Part shown: positions 41,528-53,614 of the stretch, piece after piece
How the letters are laid out: each line of letters starts with the position of its first letter
Position numbering within the stretch: the first letter of the stretch is position 1
Source of the DNA: Spiroplasma endosymbiont of Lonchoptera lutea
GTDB lineage: Bacteria > Bacillota_I > Bacilli_A > Mycoplasmatales > Nriv7
Assembly: GCF_964019715.1 (NCBI RefSeq)
Contig: NZ_OZ026463.1
Location: 372,001-436,000 of the forward strand
Reading direction: 5' to 3'
DNA length: 64,000 bases
Notes under the pieces: model-generated
Told to the model about the DNA's origin: nothing
Databases searched by the model: none
What the model saw: only the letters and a program-made list of their open reading frames with translations
Program-made: the position numbers and the translations under genes

Positions 41528-44143
41528 CTAAGATAAAATGTCTTGTAATTTTTTTTGCAATTGTTTATATAATTCTTCATACTGTTCATATTTATGCTTT
41601 TCAGCATTAACTTTTGCAATTGGTGCCTTATTTAAAAACTGTTCATTATTTAATATTGTTTTACTTCGTTCTAACTCATAATGAATATCTTGTAACTGTT
41701 TTTGAATAAATAATTCTTGTTCTTTTTTATTAATTGTCATATCTAAAAAAACATCAATTGTTCCATCAATTAAAGGAAGCGCGATTGTTTGTCCTAAATG
41801 AGATATTTTCTTATTAATAGTTGTCATTTGACTATTAGTTAACTTTTCCAAAAAACCATTAATTTCCTGAGCATACTTCTGATAATCTTGATTATCAGAA
41901 TTTAAATTAAAATTCAAAGCAATGTGATGTTTAATATTTCTTGTTGCCCGTAATTCTCTAATAACTGTTGTAATATTAATAACATTAACTAAATAATTTA
42001 CGGGAGCAATATTTTCTAAAACTATCGGATATTTTTCTTCCATAATTGATTTTTCATTATTAAACATCTTTTGATAAATTTCTTCAGTTACAAAAGGAAT
42101 TAAAGGATGCAATAAAATAATAATTTGCTTTAAAAGATAAAATAAGACTTGAATTGATGCCACTTTAGTTTTAGGATTTTGTAAATTACTTTTTGATAAC
42201 TCAATATATCAAGAGCAAAAATCATCTCAAACAAAATTAAAAAGATATTTACCGCTAACAACAAATTCATATTTTTCCATATTTGCTTGCACTTTTTCAA
42301 GAACAAAATTAAAATTATTTAAAATTCAATAATCAACAGCTTCTAATTGTAAATCCAAAATATTATTCACTGGCTTAAAATCATCGGCTAAATTTAAAAG
42401 CACATATCGGCTCGCATTTCAAAGTTTATTAATAAAATTTCACGAAGAACGAACTTTAGTAATACTAAATCGTAAATCTTGCCCCGGAGTACTATTAGTT
42501 AATAAAAAAAATCGTAAACTATCAGCACCATACTCAGTAATAATATCCATTGGATCAATCCCATTACCCAAAGATTTTGACATTTTTCTTCCTTGTTCAT
42601 CACGAATTAAACCATGAATTAATACCGCTTTGAAAGGTTTTTTATTAACTAAATATAATGATTCAAAAATCATCCGACTAATTCAAAAGAAAATAATATC
42701 ATAACCAGTAACTAACAAGGAATTTGGCAAATATTTTTCAAAAAATAATTTATCATTATTTTGTTGCGCAAATATTAAAGGTCACAAAGCACTAGAAAAT
42801 CAAGTATCTAAAATATCACTATCTTGTACTCATTCTTCTTTATTAGGTGGCGTTATGGCCACAATAATTTCCTTAGTATCTTGATGATATCATACTGGCA
42901 ATTGATGACCCCATCACAATTGTCGGGAGATACATCAATCCTGAATATTTTCCAACCATTGATCTAAAATATTTGCAAATCTTGATGGATAAAACAAAAT
43001 CGCATCAGCACTATTTTGTAATTTTAAAGCTCTGTTTACTAATGGCTGCATTTTAACAAACCATTGTTCTGATAAATATGGTTCAATAATAGCATCACTG
43101 CGTTCTGAATATCCTACTTGATGAACAAAATCAGCAATTTTAACAACTAAATTTTGTTTTTCTAAATCACCTATTAACTGTTGTCGACAAACAAAACGGT
43201 CTAATCCCTCATATTGTAAAGCTGTGGCATTCATTATGCCACCAGAATCCATACAAATAATTAAATCCAAATTATGTCTTTTAGCAATTTGATAATCATT
43301 AAAATCATGAGCAGGCGTACATTTCATTATTCCTGTTCCAAGTTCCATTACAATGTATTCATCAGCAATTATCGGAATTCTTTGTTTATTAACCGGATTA
43401 ATAACTTCTTTATGAAGATACTTTTGATAACGAACATCATTAGGATGAAAAACTAAGGCTTGATCAGCAAACATCGTTTCTGGTCTTGTTGTGGCAATTG
43501 TAATCATTTCATCACTATCTACTAAGGGATAATTAAGATAATACATTTTACCTTGAACTTCTTTATAAGTTACTTCCATATTTGATAACGCTGTTTTTAA
43601 TTGTGGGTCTCAATTAATAATTTTTTTGCCACGATAAATTAAACCATCATTATATAATTTAACAAATGTTTCATTAACTAATTGATTAACATCACTATCT
43701 AAAGTAAACTTCTCATAACGATAATCTAATGCTAATCCTAATTTTGCTCATTGCTCACGAATTATCTGAGCATATTCATCCTTTCACGAATTAACTTTAG
43801 TAATAAACTGATTACGAGAAAAACTAGTAATCCGTTTTTTCTCTTCATCTCATATTCTTTCAGCAACTTTTACTTGGGTAGCAATTCCCGCATGATCCAT
43901 TCCTGGAAATCAAGTAACACCATAACCAGTTAAAATTTTATAACGCGCCATAACATCTTGTAAAGTATTATTCCAAGCATGACCCAAATGTAATTTACCA
44001 GTAATATTAGGTGGAGGCAAAATCATACTAAAAACAGGTTTATTATTAATATTATCAGCACTAAATAATCGTTTTTCTAGTCAATAATCATACTTACCAT
44101 TTTCTACTTCAAAATGCTCATATTTTTTACTTAATGATTTCAT
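41528..44143 (-). CDS. valS: Valyl-tRNA synthetase
   Basis: 871 residues, full length. Class I signatures: [16 protein letters not shown] (HIGH-type), [10 protein letters not shown], an editing domain ([20 protein letters not shown]), KMSKS in [18 protein letters not shown], and a C-terminal coiled-coil arm ([20 protein letters not shown]). Many Trp codons are TGA. Start at 44141-44143 after AGGAGAG. Charges tRNA-Val. Confidence 0.97.
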
Positions 44144-44214
44144 TAATTCTCTCCTACTTATTTTCAATAATTATATCAAACATTAAGAAATATAAAAAAT
44201 GATACTTAATTAAT

Positions 44215-46359
44215 CTAATATTTAATCTTTTTTCAACGATAATATAATGAATTTAAAACAACAGTAAGATCAGAAAATGCCATCGCCGCGGCTGCAAAAA
44301 TTGCAAATTCAAAATTAGGAATTGATATTCAAAATCAACCAGATAACATTGCTACTGGTAAGGCAATAAGGTTATAACCAAATGCTCACATAAAATTAGT
44401 TTAAATAACCCTTCTTGTTTGCTTCGTTAACACAATCGCTTTATAAATATTTAAAACATCAGGTTTAATGATAATAATATCACTAAGATTAACTGCGATT
44501 TCCGCTCCTGTTCCCATCGCAATTGATAAATCAGCTTGTTGTAAAGCAACACTATCATTAACACCATCACCAACAAATGCCACTTTTTTACCTTGTTTTT
44601 GCAATTTCTTAATAATATTAGCTTTATCTAATGGTTGAATATTAGCAAAGTAATGCTCAATACCAATAGCAGTAGCAACTCCTCTAGTAATAACTTCATT
44701 ATCACCACTAATCATATAAACTTCAATACCTTCTTGCTTCAACTTAGCAACCGTTTTAATCGCATTTAACTTAATCTGATCCTCTAACACAAATAAAGTT
44801 ACAATAACTTTATCAATTGCTAACCCCAATACCAATTGATTAATTTCTTTGCTTTTTTCAACAATTCTTTGTAAAGGAACTGCTAAAACAAATTTTTTTT
44901 CTAATAATTTAGTAACCGAAGAAATCGTAACTCGCTGTTTATTACATAACCCTTGAATGCCAAAACCAATAGTTTCTTTCACATCCGTCAAGGATACTTT
45001 ACTAATATTATATGCTTCTTGGTATGCTTTAAAAGCAGTAGCAATTGGATGCGCTGACATATTTTCTAAACTCACAGCAAAAGTAATATGCTTTTCTTCG
45101 CCATAAATAGCCTTAATACTTAATTTGCCATCAGTAACAGTTCCGGTTTTATCAAAAGCAACAATATCAATTTGATTAATTTTTTCAAAAGCATGAACTT
45201 TATTAAAAATAATTCCTTCTTGGGTTGACTTTGCAATTCCCACAGTTATTGCTAAAGGTGTTGCTAATCCCAAAGCACAAGGACAAGCAATAATTAATGT
45301 TGAAATTGCAGTTTTAATAGCAATACCATAAGGATCAGACATAATAAATGATAAATCAAATAACGGTAAAATAAAAGCATAAACTAAAAAAACTAATAAT
45401 GCTAACCCTAAAACAAAAGGAACAAAAATCGCCGCAATCTTATCAGCAATCTTTTGTAAATTGGTTTTTTGTTGTTGCAATTGTTCTACTTTATTAATAA
45501 TACTTGCTAATATCGTTTCATTACCAATTTTTGTTGCTCGCATTATAAAAGCTTCACCTGCATTAGCAGAACCACCAATTAATAATTCACCAGTCAATTT
45601 TTTTACAATTTGACTTTCATCTGTAATTAATGAATCATTAATATATGCTAACTCGCCTATTAAAACACCATCAGTAGGAATTTTATCACCCTTTTTAACT
45701 AATAACTGATCATCAATTTTAATATCAATAGCAGCAATTGTTGCATATTTATTATTTTCTTTAAAAATAGTCGCCTCTTTTACTTGCAACGACATTAAAT
45801 CTTGTAAGCCATCAATCGCACGATTACGAACTATTTGCGATATTGCATCGCCGACTAAAACAAAAGCTATAATTGAAGCCCCAATCTCAAAATACATATG
45901 TTGAAATTTATTATCAATCATCATATAATTCATTAATTGTTGATGACTAATTCCTTGAAATAAACCAATAATATGTTGCTTACCATATGGTGAATATTGC
46001 AACATCAAAACAATTAAATAAATACTATAGATAAATGCCACCAAAGACGACAAAATGATTAATGAATACATGCCGACTCGTCGTTGTTGAAACAATTCTT
46101 GATATCAGGCTTTATAAAAATTAAATCCTAAAATAAACTGGACAATACTCGCAAGCATTAATTGAATAATTGGATTACCAAAATATACTGCCAATGGATT
46201 TACTTTACCCATTGATATTCACATCGGAATAACTAATAAAATAGCAAAAACTGAGCGTAAAATTTCTTTGATTTTAAATCAATGATGTTGTTTATCAGTA
46301 TGTGTTAAATGCATCTGATGACAAAGATTACTATTTGACTTGATCTTTCTTAATTTCAT
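44215..46359 (-). pseudogene. Copper-type P1B ATPase with an in-frame TAA before the last membrane segments
   Basis: It starts MKLRKIKSNSNLCHQMH; the N-terminus is His-rich (HLTHTDKQHH), not a CxxC HMA domain. Transmembrane CPC in IIACPCALGLATP, phosphorylation site DKTGTVTDG, AHPIA, MISGDN and GDGVND are present. A TAA at 44401-44403 follows TKQTRRVI; the same frame then continues TNFMWAFGYNLIALPVAM... to 44215, exactly the last two helices of the family. As encoded, the product is 652 aa without these helices and probably non-functional, unless TAA is read through. Likely a single-base change from CAA or AAA. Confidence 0.85.
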
Positions 46360-46385
46360 TATAACTCTACCTCTAAACTTAGTTT

Positions 46386-46970
46386 TTAAATATATTCAGT
46401 AATTTTTTCAAGAACAGCATCATAACCCATTTTACTAATACTTGATGTTTTAATAATGTCAATATCATTAATAATCAGCAATGTTTCTTTAATTATTTTT
46501 TCTTGCTTGTTAATATCATTTTTCTTTAGTTTATCTAACTTCGTAGTAACAATGAGAATATTAATATTTCGTTCTCGTAAAAAATTAAACATTAATAAAT
46601 CATCCGCATTAGGAGTTCGTCTTAAATCTAATAATAAGATTGCTAACTTTAAATTTTTTCGCTCTAATAAATAAGTATCCATCATTTTAACAAATTGTTT
46701 TTTAATACTCTTACTTATTTTTGCAAAACCATAACCGGGGCAATCAACAAAACGAAATTCATTATTATTAATAGCAAAAAAATTAAGCATTTGTGTTTTA
46801 CCAGGCGAACTAGACACCTTTGCTAATTGTTTATTGTTACATAAAGAATTAATAAATGTTGATTTTCCAACATTACTTCGTCCTAATAACAATACTTCAC
46901 TAATCTCATCATCAATTCATTGTTCCTTATTAATAGCACCTTTAAGAAACACACTCTTAGTAATTTTCAT
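46386..46970 (-). CDS. ysxC: Ribosome-assembly GTPase YsxC/EngB
   Basis: 194 residues. P-loop GRSNVGKSTFIN (G1), G2/G3 region SSPGKTQMLNFF and DCPGYGFA, TKLDKLKK (G4), and SSISKMGYD (G5). YsxC acts in late 50S assembly. The start at ATG 46970 gives the standard N-terminus KITKSVFLKGAINKEQW. Its stop is 27 bases from the P-ATPase start. Confidence 0.95.
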
Positions 46971-47071
46971 TGTTTTCACCACTTTTATTTTCTAAAACTA
47001 AAAATGAAATAATTTTTAATTTTATTAAAATTTTACCTTGTGCTTAAAATTTTATCGTATAGAATAAAAAT

Positions 47072-47936
47072 ATGCAACTATTTAGTTTGTAAGGGTCGCG
47101 TTTAGTTTTCTTAGGTATTTTTAAAAAAAGAAAAAATAATCATTTACTATAAATTATTTCAATATGCAAATTAAGTATATATTTCTTATGTATGATTTTT
47201 TTTGTAAAAAATTATTTTAATGTTGTTTTTATAAGCATTTTAGTGAGTTTTTATAACCTTTTATTAAGATTATGTTTGTTAATATTAAATATTTTGTTTT
47301 ATTACTTATTTTTTAGATAAAATGATAATTAAATTGTGATTACTTTTTTTTCAAAATTATTTAAACCTTTTCCTACCTAACAAAACTTTACGCGTCCGTT
47401 TGAGTAGTATTTGATTTTCATTAGTTTTAAATATATATGGATGTAATAAAATTAAGGAAAATCAAATTTACAATTTTAAAGAACAAGAACAATATCAAGC
47501 TAATATGCAAAGAGCCTTAAATAAATATACCACAGCACAAGAAATTATTGGGAGTATTGAACTTAATCTCGGAAGTTTAAGCAAAACTGCTACTGATTTA
47601 AAACCACTTATTAATAAACAATTCAATAATATTATTAAACAACAAGTTGGTTCTTTAAAAATTAAGTCTTTAAAACTTAGTAATTATCACAAGGCATTAG
47701 TACAAGACAATGACTTCACTGGTAACATTAAATATGAACATCAAGAAATGTGAAAACCAGAATTTTTTCATCCAGAAATGTTATTTGTATTTTACAGTGA
47801 CATTACCTTACAATCAACAATATTTCCTAACTTAACTTTTAAAAGACAGCCTTCTGGTATTAATAGTATTTGTCAGATAATTACTACACATTATAGTTGC
47901 GACTATAACTGATACTTTCATATTAAATATCAGTAA
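47072..47936 (+). pseudogene. Lipoprotein gene with its signal peptide split by MITE 2
   Basis: ATG CAA CTA TTT AGT TTG precedes the MITE; after it the frame continues AGT AGT ATT TGA TTT TCA..., restoring MQLFSLSSIWFSLVLNIYGC, a lipoprotein signal with Cys20. The mature part (NKIKENQIYNFKEQEQYQ...) is helical, with a Cys/aromatic C-terminus, and ends at 47936. With the MITE in place translation from 47072 stops at once. Confidence 0.75.
47094..47397. mobile_element. MITE copy 2 (304 bp, reverse orientation)
   Basis: GGTCGCGTTTAGTTTTCTTA... to ...CTTTACGCGTCC: the reverse complement of MITE 1 with a two-base length difference and essentially no other change. Flanks share GTTTG (47085-47089, 47398-47402), with four extra bases (TAAG) on the left; the duplication is therefore imperfect. 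Confidence 0.88.
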
Positions 47937-48335
47937 TCCAAACTGAAAGCAGGAATTAAAATGAAACAAGCAATGTTTTTAATACCAATATTAGCAATAA
48001 CCCCCAATCTATGAAACAATTTAAATAATAACAACTATTCACAAATTCAAGAACCTATCCTTACAAAAGATGATGTTAAAGTATATTATCAAAATAAAGA
48101 ATTATCTCCTAATAGCGAATATTGAGATACTAAAGGATGATTAAACAATGAAGAAAGTAATCAATTAACTTTTAAATTTAAGAAACACTTAAATATTAAT
48201 TTGGAGCAAGCAGCCAAATATATTAAACCAATTGATAGCGCCCAAGCATCATTTAATGAATGATCGCCCATAACAAAAACTACGGAAACAATCCGATTAG
48301 ATTACCTGAATTGTAAATATAAATGGGACAGTTTT

Positions 48336-49281
48336 TTAAAATAATTGTATTAAATCTATTGGTCTTTTATTAAGATAATGATTTTCTGGGTGTAGAATTA
48401 ATTTGAAATGCTATAGAATTTAAGTCTTTTTGTTTATATGAAGATAAATCAGTAGGTTTTGGTAAATATCTTCTTAAAATACCATTATTGTTCTCATTTA
48501 AACCTCTTTGACAAGGTTTGCCGGCATCTGCAAAATAAATTTTAACATTACAATTTTTTTCAATTAATTTTCATTTACTAAATTTTTTACCACGATCAAA
48601 AGTAATAGTTTTAATTGTTCCTGGTATTAATTTTGAAATAAATTTTATTATACTTTGTGTAATACTTTCTGCTTTATGATTTTTAGTTTTCAAAGGAATT
48701 GTGGTTTTTGATCATATATCAGCTAAAGTAATAATAGAACTTTTATGATCTTTACCAACGATAGTATCTCCCTCTAAATGGCCAAATTCTTGTATATTTT
48801 TAATATTTGGAATGATTAAATTTCTTTCATGAATAGATTTACAATTATTAATTCTGCCCCTAGTTTCTTTTTGTTTATGAGGTTTATTTTTGCCTTTTCT
48901 CAATAAATTTTTTTCATCAAAACCCATTCGATTTGTTTTAAACATGTTATATAAAGTTTTTGTTGAAATATTTTTTATTTTATTTTTCTTTAAAAAATCA
49001 GCAATTATATCAAGAGCATAATTTTTAGTAATTAACAAATGATTGATAGTATTAATTTCTGTTAAAGTTAAAATTATTAATTTTCTACCTGCATTTTGTT
49101 TATTTTTTTGAACTTGATTCAATATTTCTAATGGTAATAAGTTTTGATTTAATAATTTACAAACTCTGTGTACAGTTGATTTACTATAATCAATTGCTTT
49201 TGCTATTTTACGAATAGAAAATCCATAACTTTTATATTCTTTTATTGCTATTATTGATTCAATAGTCAGATACTTATACAT
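48336..49281 (-). pseudogene. IS30-type transposase (ISb copy 5), C-terminal frameshift
   Basis: An extra T near 48370 changes TCTTATAAAAGA to TCTTAATAAAAGA and creates a stop after RKSLS, removing the last ~11 residues. The second catalytic motif reads DRGKKF instead of DRGKEF. The upstream promoter end has been separated by ISc copy 3. Probably inactive. Confidence 0.8.
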
Positions 49282-50099
49282 TGTGCTAATTCCTTTCTTT
49301 TCTTAATTATAGAATTAACACAATTTGTTTTTTATATGCCAAATTGTAAAGTTAAGTGCAACTAAATTATTTTTCTAACCAAATATTCGATTGGCGAAAG
49401 ATAATTTAGTATTTTTCTTGGTCTTTGGTTTAAAGACAATATAAATTTATGAACTGCATTTTTAGTAGTGTTTGAAAAATTAAATTTTTTAGGAAATTTT
49501 TCTCTAATTAAACCATTAGTATTTTCATTAGTACCTCTTTGTCAAGGTGAATATGCATCAGCAAAATAAATTTTCACATTTAAATTTTTTTCAAGTTGTT
49601 GTCAATTAGCAAATTCTTTACCCCTATCAAATGTTATAGTCTTAACAAGATTATTTGGAAGAATTGATAAATAATGACTAATATTTTTGTTAATAACTTT
49701 AGTAGTTCTATTTTCAACTAATATTGCTAAAGTAAATCTTGATGTTCTTTCAACTAAAGTTATTAAACATGATTTACTTTTACCTCGTGATGATACTACA
49801 GTATCACCTTCTCAATGGCCAAGAGTTATGCGATTATTAACATTTCGTTCTTTAATGGATTTACCATTAAATTTACCCCGATTTTCTTGAGATTTTCGTT
49901 TCGTACCTTTTCTTCTTAAATTTTTACTAGTAACCTTTTCAAGTAATCCAGAATAAATTCAATTATAAATTGTTTTAAAACTAATAATTCATTCTTGATG
50001 AAAATTTTTAATTCTGCCATAAATTTGTTCAGGCGATCAACCTAATAATAATTTTTGTTGTACATATTTTACTAATTCTCTATTTTTAAATTTATGAAA

Positions 50100-51160
50100 C
50101 CTGAAATGTAAAATTAAAAAGGACACTTATATAAAAAACAAATTGTGTTAATTCTATAATTAAGAAAAGAAAGGAATTAGCACAATGTATAAGTATCTGA
50201 CTATTGAATCAATAATAGCAATAAAAGAATATAAAAGTTATGGATTTTCTATTCGTAAAATAGCAAAAGCAATTGATTATAGTAAATCAACTGTACACAG
50301 AGTTTGTAAATTATTAAATCAAAACTTATTACCATTAGAAATATTGAATCAAGTTCAAAAAAATAAACAAAATGCAGGTAGAAAATTAATAATTTTAACT
50401 TTAACAGAAATTAATACTATCAATCATTTGTTAATTACTAAAAATTATGCTCTTGATATAATTGCTGATTTTTTAAAGAAAAATAAAATAAAAAATATTT
50501 CAACAAAAACTTTATATAACATGTTTAAAACAAATCGAATGGGTTTTGATGAAAAAAATTTATTGAGAAAAGGCAAAAATAAACCTCATAAACAAAAAGA
50601 AACTAGGGGCAGAATTAATAATTGTAAATCTATTCATGAAAGAAATTTAATCATTCCAAATATTAAAAATATACAAGAATTTGGCCATTTAGAGGGAGAT
50701 ACTATCGTTGGTAAAGATCATAAAAGTTCTATTATTACTTTAGCTGATATATGATCAAAAACCACAATTCCTTTGAAAACTAAAAATCATAAAGCAGAAA
50801 GTATTACACAAAGTATAATAAAATTTATTTCAAAATTAATACCAGGAACAATTAAAACTATTACTTTTGATCGTGGTAAAGAATTTAGTAAATGAAAATT
50901 AATTGAAAAAAATTGTAATGTTAAAATTTATTTTGCAGATGCCGGCAAACCTTGTCAAAGAGGTTTAAATGAGAACAATAATGGTATTTTAAGAAGATAT
51001 TTACCAAAATCTACTGATTTATCTTCATATAAACAAAAAGACTTAAATTCTATAGCATTTCAAATTAATTCTACACCCAGAAAATCATTATCTTATAAAA
51101 GACCAATAGATTTAATACAATTATTTTAAAAAACTGTCCCATTTATATTTACAATTCAGG
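50100..51160 (+). mobile_element. ISb copy 6 (1061 bp, complete, innermost of the nest)
   Basis: Intact ends; target repeat AAA on both sides (50097-50099, 51161-51163), restoring the ISc sequence TTTATGAAAATAAACATG when removed. The youngest insertion of the nest. Confidence 0.92.
50185..51129 (+). CDS. IS30-type transposase (ISb copy 6), intact
   Basis: 314 residues, with the consensus DRGKEF motif that copies 1 and 5 have lost, plus EGDTIVG and NENNNGILRRY. This is the best candidate for the active ISb transposase in the window. Confidence 0.92.
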
Positions 51161-52115
51161 AAAATAAACATGTAATTGTTTTCTATTTTCTGCTTTATTT
51201 TGTGCAATTAATGAAAAATAATGATTATTATCTTTATTTGTATTAACTTCTCGATTAATAGTACTAATACTTCGATTAAGATTTTTAGCTATTTCACTAA
51301 TTTTTACTTTAAATTTCAATTGATTCTCAATATAAATTCTTTCATCTATGCCAAGATGTTTGTATCCCATATAAAAACTCCTTAAATTTACTTTTTCTAA
51401 AATAAACTTAGCATCATGAAATTTTTATATGAAATCTTTTGCAATTTTATTTACTTGCACTTACAAGTATAATTCAGCATATAAGTGTCCTTTTTAATTT
51501 TACATTTCAGGTTATCAAAAAGGTAATGCTTTTTGCTCTAATCATTACTTAACTTTTAATAGCACCGTAGATAAATATCCCATATTAAATAAAGAAAAAA
51601 GTGATTTTCTATATTATACTAATGGCAATGAAATGATACCAAGATTTCGTAATAACTCCATAACAAAACAACTATGATGAAACGAAATAAAATTTTTATT
51701 TATTACCAAGTTAGTTTTCACACCTTATCTAGAAAGTAAAAGCGATTGAACACAACAACAAGCTGATAAATGAATAGCAATGTATAAAGAATACGCTCAA
51801 TATATTTTTGCTGGTAAACCTGTAATGAATTCACCAATGGATTTAGTTAACCCTTGTGCCTTTAAATTAGATAAAACAAATCAAAATAATGAATTTATCT
51901 TAACAATAAATCCTAAAACATATAACCCATGAGGTAATGAAAAAAAATCGACAACACTACCGCATTGAGGATTTAGTTTTGGGATTACATCCAAATATAA
52001 TGGTTCAATGACCGATTTAATTTATCAAGGACGCACCATACTAACTAATATTAGTGATGCTAATTTATCTTCGGAAATTTTAAAATACTTACTTTCAAAA
52101 AGATAATCGTGACAA

Positions 52116-52155
52116 AAAGAATTTCTAATTCTTAACTAAGGATTAGAAATTCTTT
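52116..52155. terminator. Bidirectional terminator between the exported-protein gene and ffh
   Basis: AAAGAATTTCTAAT...ATTAGAAATTCTTT, a perfect 14-bp stem with 12-base loop, flanked by A and T runs, serving both converging genes. Confidence 0.85.
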
Positions 52156-53494
52156 ATCTTTTAAACTTACTAAAATCTGGCATTCTTCCTGATTTAATTT
52201 GTTTTGCCATTGCATCAACACTTTTTTTAGCTTTTTCAAATTGATTTATTAAATTATTAAATTCTTTTTCATTTCGTCCCGAACCTTTAATAATCCGATT
52301 TTTTCTTTTTAAATGTTTTAAAAGTCGTGGATCTCTTCGTTCTTTTTTAGTCATTGAATCTAATAATGCTCTTGTAACTAATAGTTTACTTTCAGCACCT
52401 TCAATTTTGGCATCACTAAGATTATTAACCCCAGGCATCATTTTAATTATTCCTGAAAGTTTACCCATCTTTGACATTTGTTTCATTTGATTAGCTAAAT
52501 CATCTAAATCAAATTGTCCCATCATCATTCGATTCATTGTTTTCTGAATTGATCTTTCATCAACAACATCTTGAGCTTTTTCAAATAAACTTTGAACATC
52601 GCCCATCCCTAAAATTCGGTCAGCCATTCTTTCAGGATAAAAAATATCTAATGCTTCAACCTTTTCTCCTGTACCAGCAAACATAATCGGAATTTTAGTT
52701 AAATGACTAATAGAAAGTGCCGCTCCACCACGAGCATCACCATCTAATTTAGAAAGAATTGTTCCTGTTAAATTAAGATATTGATGAAATCGTTCAGTAA
52801 CATTAATTATTTCTTGTCCTGTCATCGCATCAACAACAATAAGAATTTCTTGGGGATTAATATTTTGTTTTAAATTAGATAATTCATCCATTAATACGCT
52901 ATCAATATGCAATCTTCCTGCTGTATCAACAATAACAACATCAAACTTATTTTCCATTGCATAATTAAGAGCATTGTTAGCAATTTTAACAACATCTTTT
53001 TCATTATCCAATGAAAATACAGGAATGTCTAATTGCTTACCTAACGATTTTAACTGCTCAATGGCGGCTGGCCGATACACATCACAAGCAACTAACAAAG
53101 AATTCTTATGATACTTTTTTCGTAATAAATTTGCTAACTTAGCTGTTGTGGTTGTTTTTCCACTTCCTTGTAACCCCACCATCATAATAACTGTTGGTCG
53201 TTTATTAAGATTCAATAAATGTTCTTTATGTCCCATAATACGAATTAACTCATTATGAACAATTTTAATTAACATTTGTTCAGGTTTTAAACCTTCAAGA
53301 ATAAACTCTCCCTTTGCAAGATCACGAACATTATTAACAAATTCTTTTACCACATTAAAATTAACATCAGCCTCTAATAAAGCAAGTTTAATTTCACTTA
53401 AAGTAGCTTCCATATTTTGTTCTGTTAAAGTTGATGTCTTAATATTTTTCTTAATAGCTTTAGTAATACGATTCGCCAAAAAATCAGTAAACAT
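52154..53494 (-). CDS. ffh: Signal recognition particle GTPase Ffh
   Basis: 446 residues. N domain, GTPase G domain with MVGLQGSGKTTTTAKLA, VACDVYRPAAIEQL, VIVDTAGRLHID and SKLDGDARGGAALS, then a Met-rich M domain (MNRMMMGQFDLDDLANQMKQM, ending DFSKFKR). Binds 4.5S RNA and signal sequences and docks on FtsY. Complete; ATG after GGGGTAT. Confidence 0.97.
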   Translation of the reverse strand: MFTDFLANRITKAIKKNIKTSTLTEQNMEATLSEIKLALLEADVNFNVVKEFVNNVRDLAKGEFILEGLKPEQMLIKIVHNELIRIMGHKEHLLNLNKRPTVIMMVGLQGSGKTTTTAKLANLLRKKYHKNSLLVACDVYRPAAIEQLKSLGKQLDIPVFSLDNEKDVVKIANNALNYAMENKFDVVIVDTAGRLHIDSVLMDELSNLKQNINPQEILIVVDAMTGQEIINVTERFHQYLNLTGTILSKLDGDARGGAALSISHLTKIPIMFAGTGEKVEALDIFYPERMADRILGMGDVQSLFEKAQDVVDERSIQKTMNRMMMGQFDLDDLANQMKQMSKMGKLSGIIKMMPGVNNLSDAKIEGAESKLLVTRALLDSMTKKERRDPRLLKHLKRKNRIIKGSGRNEKEFNNLINQFEKAKKSVDAMAKQIKSGRMPDFSKFKR

Positions 53495-53535
53495 TTTTAT
53501 ACCCCATTTATTTATAAATTTTAACTTCGCTAATA

Positions 53536-53541
53536 ATTATA
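53536..53541 (-). promoter_or_regulatory. ffh -10 element
   Basis: TATAAT on the minus strand, in GATATAATTATTAGCG, about 40 bases upstream of the ffh start. No strong -35 is visible. Confidence 0.5.
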
Positions 53542-53572
53542 TCATATGTAATAAGAAATTTATAGATATCGT

Positions 53573-53604
53573 AGAAAAGAGAGAATTTATATTCTCTCTT
53601 TTCT
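53573..53604 (-). terminator. Terminator of the repeat-protein gene
   Basis: AGAAAAGAGAGAAT-TTAT-ATTCTCTCTTTTCT, a perfect 14-bp stem just past the stop of the minus-strand gene at 53615. Confidence 0.8.
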
Positions 53605-53614
53605 GCTCTTTAAA

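Larger units (their letters stand above)
49362..51370 (-). pseudogene. IS30-family transposase (ISc copy 3), split by ISb copy 6
   Basis: The start (51370, MGYKHLGIDERIY) and first ~67 codons lie to the right of the inner element; the remainder (FKNRELVKYVQQKLLLGW... to the stop at 49362) to the left. One Arg-to-Thr change in REVNTN. Not translatable as one protein. Confidence 0.88.
49338..51478 (-). mobile_element. ISc copy 3, inserted in ISb copy 5 and split by ISb copy 6
   Basis: Ends as in ISc copies 1 and 2; flanked by ATAT (49334-49337, 51479-51482). Subtracting the inner ISb and its 3-bp repeat gives exactly 1077 bases. Confidence 0.9.
48305..51511 (-). mobile_element. ISb copy 5, itself split by ISc copy 3
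   Basis: The left piece 48305-49337 and the outer 29 bases 51483-51511 together make one ISb with intact ends. Flanked by TTA (48302-48304, 51512-51514), a 3-bp duplication. Its transposase start (49281) is intact. Confidence 0.9.
47961..52106 (+). pseudogene. Exported protein gene interrupted by nested IS30 elements
   Basis: 5' part 47961-48304, 3' part 51512-52106. Joining them across one TTA repeat gives an unbroken frame: MKQAMFLIPILAITPNLWNN (signal) ...TETIRLD|YQKGNAFCSNHYLTF... to ...EILKYLLSKR, about 312 residues with many TGA Trp codons. It lies 24 bases after the lipoprotein gene, probably one operon; both are disabled. No family recognised. Confidence 0.8.
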
